Under the pieces are notes generated by a model that was not told the origin of the DNA, did not search any database, and saw only the letters and a list, made by a program, of their open reading frames with translations. The position numbers were made by a program, and so were the translations under genes. Shown one piece after another: positions 56,101-64,000 of a stretch of DNA of 64,000 bases (position 1 is its first letter; each line of letters begins with the position of its first letter). The stretch is from contig NW_024882997.1 in the NCBI RefSeq assembly GCF_019059575.1, positions 88,823 through 152,822 of the forward strand, written 5' to 3'. This DNA is from Amphibalanus amphitrite. Lineage: Eukaryota; Arthropoda; Thecostraca; Balanomorpha; Balanidae.

Positions 56101-59100
56101 TTTTGAGCCTATATTGCGAATATCCAATTAAATCTAGCAATAACAGTGGCAATTAGAGCTCTGCTGAGAGTAAAAAATGTCTCCCAGTGGAGGCAGCAAC
56201 AGCCGACGCGGGAAGCGGTTCAGTCGCAATTTTGCGTTTGCTCACTCGTAACTCAAAGTGTGACCGGCTGATTTTCGTATTTCTTTCACCATAGGATTGC
56301 CTGAACAGTTCCGAGCCTTCACAGAAATCCTGACGCGAATCGATCATTAGTAGCGCTAAGCAGGGCAATGCAAAGGCCGGTCCGGTCCCGTAGCTCAGTT
56401 GGTAGAGCGTTGGACTCCGCGTGGTGAGAGCACGCGTTCCCGGTTATAACAGTCCGGGTTCGAAGCGCGACGGGCGCTCGACATTTATGGGCCTCCTGAC
56501 AGGTATGGCTGCGGTTGGTGGCAGGCCGTAGCCAGGCGAAGTCAGTGATGGGACCGGCCGTGCGCGGCTATGTGCGCACGTTAAACTTTGGACTCTAAAT
56601 TCTGCCATAGAACCGGAATTGCGCGATCGGAGGGTAGAGGGCAGGGTCACCGCAACAAGCTTCGCTTAGCGGTGGTTCTGTCCTCGTGAATCCTTCCTAT
56701 CAAAAGGTTCGGACTAAATTTATAAAAAAAAGGCGGAACCGTCCGGTACCGGCAGCGAGAACAGCGAGAACAGCGGCGTGGCGGCCGCCGGAGCGGCCGC
56801 CACGCCGCCGCTCCGGCGGGATTTTTGACTTTGCCGCCCTGGGACTAAACATATTGTAGATCGACAAGTACTTATTGCATTCACGGCAAGATGCACAATT
56901 TAACTTTAGCCAGGTACAGAAAATATGACGTTCATAAAACGATTGCGGCGTGAATATTAGCGAAAAACAGAAAGGGCGGGCAAAATTCGCTCCGCCCCCT
57001 TCCACTGCGCGTGCTAACCCACGCCCTGCTGGTGGGGGAGGGAAGGGAAGAAAGTGAGGGATAAAAATCCCTCTTGCGGTTTTTCGCGAATAACTAGCAA
57101 AAAAAGCGACCAATCACCGCAAAACTTTCAGTACCTGCGAATTAACCACGTTAACACAAATATTTAAAATTTCACGACGATGACCCAAGTGACCTCTGAC
57201 GGCGAGCTGCTTCCCAAGACCAGGTCAGGACGAGGTCACGATTCGGCGAAAGCCAGCGCACATTACCCGTGCGTTTCCAGACTTTTTTGCGATTAGAAAC
57301 TTGCTAACATGTGTAAGGCGCACATGTATGTGACACTTTTTCGACTTTTACGACTTTTAACCCTCGCACGTTTTGGTGCGAAAATATATTTATTTCATAA
57401 CAATGAAAACACCACATCATAAGTGTTCATCATCACTTGGTACCTAGGCCAGAGTTATGTTTACAATTACAGTTCCTGGGAGCAGAACAATAAACAACTT
57501 TTCTACTATCAAACAAGAAGAAAACAAAGCAGTTTACACCAAAAGTTAGTCCTAGTGCTACAATCAGATAATTTGCTGAGTAATCAGGTAATTTGCTGGG
57601 CAATCAGATAATTTATTGGGCTAAGATCTTCAGACCTTCAGACCTTCAGACTTCAGGGCTCCTTACTCAGGTTCAAAAACATGACCTGTCATGTCAAAAA
57701 GAAATCTTTTGGAAAAATGAGGAGCCCAAAAATTAAAGTACTTAGATAAGGTACAGCTAGATCAGAGCTGAGGTAAATGAGATAAATGAGGTAAACCAAA
57801 TAAGGTAAAGCAAATCAATACAACCAGGCCTTACCGAAAGGCTCTTACTGAATGACCACACCCACAGCCAATGGCCTCAGGCAGGTAGCCCAACAAAATA
57901 CACCTTTTTGCACTCATATTCCGCTATTGGTCATAGCCATAGGAAAAACATTTTGACAATATAGTGGCCTTGCACACTGCTAACCTAGCACTGTTTGCTT
58001 TATTTCAGCTGTTCAGCAAAACTGACCTAACACTGAAATGAATGCTCTAAAATATTGTTGGACACTTCAGCTTTGCGATAACTTCGGCCTTGAGTCAAAT
58101 GGCTTAGCATTCGCTCAAGTCACTTCAGCAGTTAATCATTGAATAAATGAATATGTAGCAGAGTTTTCAAATGAGGTTGGCATGCATAGATAACACTGGC
58201 CTGCGTTTCAAGACTTTTTTCAATAGGTCTGAGGTTTCTCAGCTGTTTTTATACAAGTTTTGTGTGCTGAATCCGAAAAAAATGTCCATTTTTCTCGATT
58301 AGCTCGAGTTTTCAAACTATGTCCAGGATAAAAGTTCACACACTGATGCTTTAATATGCACATTGGAGTGGGCATGCTGATATATTTTCCCCAAGGTTGG
58401 ATATTTCTCAGCTGTTCTAATGCAAGTTTCGTGTGCTGAATTAAAAAAAACTATCCATTTTTCTCGATTAGCTCGAGTTTTCACCCTATGTCAACGATAA
58501 AAGCTCACACACTGCTGTATTAATATGCATCTTGGAGTGGGCATACTGATACATTGTTCCCCAAAGTTGGAGATTTCTCATCTGTTCTTTAATGCAAGTT
58601 TCGTGCGCTGAATCCAAAAACGCTTTCGTGCGCTATCCATTTTTCTCGATTAGCTAAAGTTTTCACACTATGTCAAGGATAACAGCTCACAAACTGATGT
58701 ATTAATATGCATATTGGAGTGGGCATACTGATACATTTTTATCCAAGATTGAAGATTTCTCAACTGTTTTAATGCAAGTTTTGTGTGCCGAATTCGGAAA
58801 AGGTATCCATTTTTCTCGATTAGCTCGAGTTTCCACACTATGTCAAGGATACACACAGATGCATTAATACGCACATTGGAGTGGGCATACTGATACATTT
58901 TGCACTTTTTTAGGTCCCATCTCGATTATTTCCCAGAAAACTGGTGATTATAGTCAAGAGCAGGTAGAATGTTTCCACAAAGACATACGTGTGATGGAAA
59001 AAAAGGTACGAGGGTCGGTGGGACGTCAACTTCCTGGCGGACTATTGCTGGTGCTTGAAGAGGAACGTCCCATGTGCTCAACACAGTCGGAAATCCGTGA

Positions 59101-61245
59101 AAAGGTCATTTGTGTCGCAGCAGTGCATGTGTACTGTGACCGGGATTCACTTATAGTGGGTCAGTTTGCAGTTAAAACATATATATGCTTCTGTGCGATT
59201 AACTATACTAAGCCAACCAGCATGGCTTTGTTCATATGGGCAAAACAACGTATCTTAAAAAATCGAGCTAATCGAGCAAAACGGATTCCATTTCCGGAAT
59301 CAGCGTGAAAAACTGACCTAGAAACAGTTGAGAAACCATTGACCTTATAAATCACGCAGACCAGTGTAATTCACAAAAAAAAACATGAAAATTACAGAGA
59401 TTTACAGGCAACAGGTCAGTTGCTCTCTGTTCTAGCTAGTAGGTCACATTTCAATGGAACTGAGCACAGTACCAAAGTAACACTCAACATACATTAAACT
59501 TTCAATGTATTCACTAATATTGTAACTGTTTCCAGAACGTACATTGTCTTACTCTTCCATTCCATTATTGGAGGACACAAGAAACCTTGAAAAGCAACCA
59601 CCACCATTCTGTAACAACTACCTAACACAGTTGGGCAAACTAGACCTTTGGAATCAAAATATGGAGGCATCAAAAGATTGATTCCTTATGACCATATTAG
59701 GGCATAAATGCAGACCATTTCTAAATTGCCAATCATATAAAAATTAGCGAGTGTTTCAAGGAGAATGCCTGATCTTGAACAGAAATGCTGGAACTATCTA
59801 CTAAGTAAAATAATATTGCTCCTATCATAACAGTTTGAATTACACCTTTTTGCACTCAAAATAGGCATCTTTTCATTCAAATTCGGCGAATTGCATTCAA
59901 TTTAGCGATCTCTCATTTGCTTCGAATAGAGAGATCGCTAAAATTGAATGCAATTCGCCGAAATTGAATGAAAAGATGCCTATTTTGAGTGCAAAAAGGT
60001 GTATATAGGTAGCAAAAGGCAATCAACAAATTGATTCACTGTGAACAGATAATCATAATATTGATTCCCCATCAGCTGGCTAATCATTTTTTTTTTTTTG
60101 AGTCACATGTAATGTAAACAGGTATGCGGCAATGGCTTCCAAGAAAACAGCATTTATTTTGCTATCATTTGCATTTAATAGCATTCTCATCACAACATAT
60201 GCCAATAGCCTTGTTGCTCTTTACCATCACTACATTTGATAACAATTCACAATTTTAAATGTCAAGAATACAAAAACAGAAGCAACAGGTAAAACCCTTA
60301 CAATAAATATAATTGCATAATAACAATTAAATGTAAGGGCTTAAAAATCTAATTTTATTTTAAACAAATACCTATTGATATGTATGAGATTCATGATACA
60401 AAAACAGCATACACTGTGATTTTCTCAAAACAGCTTTGACGTAATGGAGAGTGGCTGTGTCTTTTTGCCATTCAAAAGGCCAAAGTGAGTTTCTTGGCTA
60501 AGAGGTAACACTTTTTACATGCCTGCTACATTTTTCTACCTATTCAAACACAAATCTTACCGTCATGGGCCCTTTTCAACCATAATGATACCTACATTTG
60601 AAGTAAAGTGTACCTACCAAAATGAATCAAAAGATTGATTCCATGCCCATATATGGTCATGGCTCCTCTTACCAGAATCAAATTAGAAATTAGATCAGAT
60701 GCCTCCATATTTTGATTCAAAAGCCTAGTTTGCCCAACTGAACAACCACCTTGAAAGGACAATAAATGCCCGAACAATTATGCAATTGTGGCAACACAAA
60801 TGTTTATGAATTTCATTGCTGCATATGTCACAAAAATGATAATTCATATAATCTCAAGCACCGAACCCATATGCTGATATCAGTAACATTACCTGATATC
60901 TTGGATGGCAATGTTGATGTTGAGGTCTATGATGTGAACAAATTGTCATTGCTATTACCCATTGTTATCATCATTTTTTCACTGATTCCAGCCCTAATGA
61001 AATCAGATATCATGCTCAAGAATTTATTTCTTGCACATAAGCCACATGGAATCGAGACAAAACAGCAATATTCCATAAAATTCAATATAAAAACAGAATC
61101 TCGTGTAACGTAAACACAAAACAACTGCGCCATAAACGTCACAATCAAAGAAAAGCTACTTTTGGACAAACTTACCATTCTCTGGCTGAACATTCAGCCG
61201 CTCTTCCTCTCTACTAACTTGGGTAATCACAGATGAAGGGTCCAT
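50176..61245 (-). CDS. CTDSP: CTD small phosphatase (SCP family), 5 exons
   Basis: A nuclear Mg-dependent serine phosphatase of the HAD superfamily; relatives act on the RNA polymerase II C-terminal domain and on SMAD proteins. Exons: 61176-61245, 54412-54659, 53030-53179, 51356-51541 and 50176-50391; phases match and give 289 residues. Exon 1 reads [18 protein letters not shown], the family N-terminus. Exon 2 has [14 protein letters not shown], a possible lipid-attachment cysteine pair, and the catalytic DLDET (Asp95, Asp97). Exons 3-4 carry [53 protein letters not shown] and [16 protein letters not shown]. Exon 5 has [15 protein letters not shown] and ends in an unusual Gly-Pro repeat tail. 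Intron 1 (54660-61175) is large and repeat-filled. A perfect GTGAGTAAG donor-like string lies inside exon 2 but is coding (VSK). AAGATGGCG at 61311 may be a YY1-type site upstream of the start. Confidence 0.93.
51542..52410 (-). repeat. Eleven tandem copies of phosphatase exon 4 acceptor and exon head
   Basis: Each unit (about 65-80 bp) reads on the minus strand as TGACC repeats, a short AC or TTTTAG tract ending in AG, then TACGCGGACCCGGTGGCCGA and CCTGCTCGACAAGTGGGGCG, the first ~46 bases of exon 4. Eleven intronic copies precede the real exon. Most keep the AG and the coding sequence for [14 protein letters not shown]. Translation through a copy generally meets a TGA in the TGACC spacer. 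Confidence 0.93.
53800..54070. repeat. Minisatellite in phosphatase intron 2
   Basis: Units such as GACAGACAGCCGGCCGACCA, GCGGACACACTAACCCGGGA and GACGCACAG repeat with variable length. It is GC-rich and non-coding. Confidence 0.8.
54660..55640. repeat. ~29-bp minisatellite with AGGTCA direct repeats
   Basis: Units GGGGAGCCGTCAGTAGGTCA with optional GAGGTCA extension repeat more than 30 times immediately upstream of the phosphatase exon 2 acceptor. By my count about 15 units contain AGGTCAGAGGTCA, a direct repeat of the nuclear-receptor half-site with 1-bp spacing. A higher-order block with GAGGGGGCGGTCAGAGGGG recurs at about 54690, 54905 and 55090. Confidence 0.93.
56385..56710 (+). mobile_element. 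tRNA-derived SINE (candidate)
   Basis: TAGCTCAGTTGG (56391-56402) is a perfect polymerase III A box and GGGTTCGAAGC (56456-56466) a B box, within a tRNA-like head (GTCCCG ... CGACGGG). No anticodon stem can be folded and the box spacing is wide, so this is not a working tRNA. About 230 bp of unrelated body follows. It lies antisense in phosphatase intron 1. Confidence 0.55.
56773..56808. repeat. Perfect 16-bp GC hairpin
   Basis: GCGGCGTGGCGGCCGC, loop CGGA, then its exact reverse complement. It contains two GCGGCCGC sites. In a transcript it would form a very stable stem-loop. Confidence 0.85.
58200..58910. repeat. ~170-bp tandem repeat in phosphatase intron 1
   Basis: Four diverged copies share TTTCTCAGCTGTT, GCAAGTTTCGTGTGCTGAAT, CCATTTTTCTCGATTAGCTC and ATTGGAGTGGGCATACTGAT. 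They are AT-rich and satellite-like. No lasting open frame is supported. Confidence 0.88.
59628..60740. mobile_element. 1.1-kb TIR element in phosphatase intron 1
   Basis: CAGTTGGGCAAACTAG at the left and CTAGTTTGCCCAACTG at the right begin inverted repeats that continue through AATCAAAATATGGAGGCATC. The interior is AT-rich and holds the nested hairpin at 59841-60003. No clear target duplication or transposase was found. Confidence 0.75.
59841..60003. mobile_element. 163-bp hairpin MITE, nested
   Basis: Arms of about 75 bp start TACACCTTTTTGCACTCAAA and include GGCGAATTGCATTCAATTTA and GCGATCTCTC; the inverse arm is near-perfect. TA lies at both outer ends. A lone end of the same type occurs at about 57898 (TACACCTTTTTGCACTCA). 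Confidence 0.85.
60766..61113 (+). CDS. Hypothetical 115-aa Cys-rich ORF
   Basis: The frame opens [19 protein letters not shown] and continues [29 protein letters not shown]. Clustered cysteines followed by a beta-rich stretch are reminiscent of the zinc-ribbon OB-fold of RPA large-subunit-like proteins, which some Helitrons carry. That is a weak resemblance from memory. It lies antisense within the phosphatase intron 1, next to a transposon end, and the C-terminal part looks unrelated. It is probably a transposon remnant or chance. Confidence 0.25.
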   Translation: MPEQLCNCGNTNVYEFHCCICHKNDNSYNLKHRTHMLISVTLPDILDGNVDVEVYDVNKLSLLLPIVIIIFSLIPALMKSDIMLKNLFLAHKPHGIETKQQYSIKFNIKTESRVT

Positions 61246-61568
61246 TTGAATTTAAATCGATCACAAATCCATTATCTCACACTGACCCCGAGCCCAACCC
61301 CGCCACGAATAAGATGGCGTCGTCCTTTGGCAAGATTGTTTGGAATTTCAATTCGTTTCAAGGAACAAAATGAGCAACGTTCTTCAATGATTTTCAAACT
61401 GATTAAGCATATATTTTGATGATTATTTTCAAAAAAATTTTGAATTATTTAGGTAAAATTTCCAAAATAAATAAAACTATATAATGGATAAGAAGCAGGC
61501 CATCACTAAATTATGTTACCGTGATTCAATGCGAAAAATAATAACAAATCCTCCTAGAAATCATAGAA

Positions 61569-62263
61569 ACCAGTATAACGCCTTTTGGGGCGACTAACGG
61601 AGCGAGCGAGAGGGTGGGCCTTGCACGTGCGAAATTTCGAGGGAGTACCTCCAGCTGACTTGTGCACTGCGCCCTACTAAACGGTCTCTAGCGATGTGCC
61701 AAATTTGAGCACAATCGGCCCAGCCGTTATCGAGATCTGGAAGCGGCACCCTGCACGTGCGCACGTGCAACATGGGTCCCAACTGACTTTTGCACGGCAC
61801 CCTACTAACCGGTCCCTAACCGCGTACCAAATTTGAGCGCAATCGGTCCAGCCGTTCTCGAGATCTGGAATCGACCCCTGCACGTGCGCACGTGCAGCAG
61901 CACCCCAACTCTGGCACATGGATATGCAGTGCCTAGTGGGTGCCTACCTACATGCCAACTTTCAGCGCAATCGGCCAAGTAGTTACCGAGATATTGCAAC
62001 AATTACAAAACTGACACCTCTTCGTTTTGCACGTGGCACGTGCATAAGGGGTCACCCACATGCATCGGGAATAGTCCAATACTTGGTAGAAGGAATGAAG
62101 CTACCCTACAAAAATTACCGCATGTAAATCGGTCAAGTGGTTGCTGAGATATAAGCCTCGCAAAAGCGTCCGCACGGCCGGCCGGCCGGCCGGCCGGCCG
62201 CTCATACTCAGAAATTTCCGTTAATCTAAGGAAAGACTCCGCTCGCTTCGCTCGCTCCGTAAC
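61569..62263. repeat. Dispersed ~690-bp repeat, copy 2 (inverted)
   Basis: A reverse-complement copy of 23691-24376, from ATAACGCCTTTTGGGGCGAC to CTTCGCTCGCTCCGTAAC. The same internal paragraphs with TGCACGTGCGCACGTGCA are present, and a CCGG run is expanded at 62178-62201. Confidence 0.8.
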
Positions 62264-63658
62264 AAGGCTAGAAATCAGCTCAGATTTCCTCTTAGATAAA
62301 AAAAACAGAACAAATAAAAATAAATTCGAATCATACGTTTTCGAATTCAGGTAAAGATCACTTGGAAAATAGGATTCGCTTCATACCTATTCCAGTACCC
62401 ACCTTGACGTACCCAAGGCCGTATAAGAGGACGTACCCATTGCCAACCGGTTTACATAGCCTTCCGCGTCATCGAGCACAAATTTCAAGTAAAGGCCGCC
62501 CCACACTGGACCTCGCATGCGGGTTGCGAGCTTGCGGGTTTTGAGTTTGCGGGTTTTGAACTCGCTCGCTCGCTGCGCTTGCTCGCTCGTAACTAATTCA
62601 TAGATCGATTACACCGTCCCATTATGGTCACGCCATGAATGCCAGGGCCTCCATGAATGCCAGGAATTTCACTGGGGGGGGGGGGGGGGTACTGGTAGAG
62701 ACTCAAGGAACACAGGGGCGTCGCCGACGGGGGGTCGCGGGGGTCGCGACCCAGTGGCGGATCCAGGGGGGGGGGGGCAAAATGGGCATTTGCCCCCCCC
62801 CCAAACGGCATGATTTTAACATTACGCCTATGGACGATGCATGAAAAGAATCGATAAATTGTTATGGTTTGCCCCCCCCCCCCCCCAAAAAAAAACTCTG
62901 AGCTGGATCCGCCTCTGTCGCGACCCCCCACTCGTCAGAACCGGGGGGTCGAATACTTTTGGCGATGCTGAGTATGCTTTTTTGAGCTATCATGTCAGTT
63001 AAGTTGGCGTCAGCAACATCAACAAATACAAAGTCAGATTCAGAATCGCTTCAAGAGCTATCTTGTCCCTATTGCTAATATTGTTTAATTGTCGGAACGC
63101 CTCTTGGATGTAGGGCATTGTTTCTACTTGAATATTTGTGCCACCTTTAACATGGGGATTGAAACTGAGATAGCCATCTTGTAGCCCGTGTCCGAAAACC
63201 TATTAGTCCACCTCCTTACGGCCGATTTCGGCCTCCATTCGTAGTTATCGGCAATTTTAAAAGAAAATACGCCAGGAATGCGTCCTTATCCCAGGAATGC
63301 GTTCTTATCCGACAATACAGCCACCCGCGGCGAGGCTTTGGTTTTTTACCAATCAGCTCCAATCAGCTCAGCTTTAACCAATCAGCTTATCTGACACAAT
63401 CCGACGAGTCTGTCTTCTGAACGCTGATTGGCTTGAGTGTGACGTCATCGCTATGCCATCATACAGTAGGTGCCGTAGAGAGTATCAACATAGTACCAAT
63501 ATGTTAAATAGTTTTTAATACTTTTTCGCGAATTGTGCACTTCTGGCACCAGTTTTAAAAAGAAAATGAAAAATAATAATGTCAAAATGAAAAACAACGA
63601 TATCTTCATATTTCACGAAGGTGGCCCTTTTCCTTTAAGCCCTAGTGTAAAGACAAAA
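62264..63658. other. No gene besides a nested hAT-like MITE
   Basis: 62500-62590 has CTTGCGGGTTTTGAGTTTGC and CTCGCTCGCTCGCTGCG repeats. 63220-63310 has a short duplicated phrase (CCAGGAATGCGTCCTTATC and CCAGGAATGCGTTCTTATC). No coding gene is seen. Confidence 0.4.
62752..62917. mobile_element. 166-bp hAT-type MITE with 8-bp TSD
   Basis: The ends CAGTGGCGGATCCAG and CTGGATCCGCCTCTG are inverted. TCGCGACC is duplicated exactly on both sides (62744-62751 and 62918-62925). G-run and C-run tracts flank the centre. TIR and 8-bp duplication fit the hAT superfamily. Confidence 0.88.
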
Positions 63659-64000
63659 AAACCAGACTGACCTCCAGATGATGTTGAAGACGATGCTGTA
63701 GTCGACGATGATGAGGAGAAGACGACGAAGAGAAGTGTGCACTTCTCTTGATGAGGAGAAGACGACGAAGATGATGAGGAGAAGACGACGAAGAGAAGTG
63801 TGCACTTCTCTTGATGAGGAGAAGACGACGAAGATGATGAGGAGAAGACGACGAAGAGAAGTGTGCACTTCTCTTGATGAGGAGAAGACGACGAAGATGA
63901 TGGAGAAGACGACGAAGAGAAGTGTGCACTTTCTTCGTCGTCTTCTCATCATCGTCGAATACAGCATCGTCTTCACACATCTGGAGGTCAGTCTGTTTCT
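63659..64000. repeat. 64-bp tandem repeat inside an inverted repeat
   Basis: About four units of GATGAGGAGAAGACGACGAA followed by GAGAAGTGTGCACTTCTCTT (itself palindromic) lie between outer arms AGACTGACCTCCAGATG (63664) and its inverse near 63978. The window ends inside the right flank. Confidence 0.85.

Larger units (their letters stand above)
55790..57370. other. Phosphatase intron 1: TTAA-element relics
   Basis: 55830-55990 (C-run, CCTAAGATCTTGGCCCCTAT, AGGTCAATATC) and 57000-57260 (GTTTTTCGCGAATAACTAGC, GACCCAAGTGACC) match interior parts of the TTAA elements at 12954 and 29972, diverged and without intact ends. TTTTAACCCTCGCACG at 57356 is a solo left terminus. Confidence 0.6.

Noticed and set aside
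56385..56475. Functional tRNA gene
   Set aside because: A and B boxes exist but no anticodon or acceptor stem can be paired properly; a SINE is more likely.
58991..59308. 105-codon ORF in phosphatase intron 1
   Set aside because: No recognised motif, no splice context, adjacent to satellite-like repeats.

Overview
This is a eukaryotic window with intron-rich genes, GT/AG splice sites and dense mobile DNA. Interstitial TTAGG repeats and an arthropod-type troponin C point to an arthropod. The gene set, which includes an axonemal EFHB homologue, fits a crustacean with flagellated sperm; a barnacle is plausible, but this is inference. No bacterial genes, rRNA genes or CRISPR arrays are visible.

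Four protein-coding genes can be assembled exon by exon with consistent splice phases. (1) Troponin C, minus strand, 3330-6613, 5 exons, 159 aa. (2) A secreted pancreatic-type triacylglycerol lipase, plus strand, 31507-40412, 9 exons visible, first signal-peptide exon not found. (3) An EFHB (CFAP21-like) axonemal protein, plus strand, 43564-49269, 9 exons, 717 aa. (4) A CTD small phosphatase (SCP/CTDSP), minus strand, 50176-61245, 5 exons, 289 aa, convergent with EFHB. The genes do not form a pathway; they look like ordinary neighbours.

Layout: 1-2.45 kb is composite repeat with two DNA transposons. 3.3-6.6 kb is troponin C. 7.5-31.1 kb is a gene-poor block packed with nested non-autonomous transposons. 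Most of these are TTAA-flanked elements with a G-run/C-run hairpin at each end and many AGGTCA hexamers. The block also holds a 6.6-kb element with ~865-bp inverted repeats, TTAGG tracts and a Penelope-like remnant. 31.5-40.4 kb is the lipase, with a ~2.8-kb perfect TGTC array in one intron. 41.7-43.2 kb is an element whose ends are arrays of palindromes. 43.5-49.3 kb is EFHB, with a 12-copy 70-bp array carrying a CTCF-like core. 50.2-61.2 kb is the phosphatase. 61.6-64 kb is repeats.

The two most unusual patterns are these. First, intronic minisatellites repeatedly consist of copies of the adjacent splice junction (intron end plus exon head, or exon tail plus donor); three of the four genes show this clearly, and troponin C has one partial exon copy. 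Second, there is a family of hairpin-capped TTAA elements loaded with nuclear-receptor half-sites. All family assignments rest on recognised motifs and were not checked by database search.
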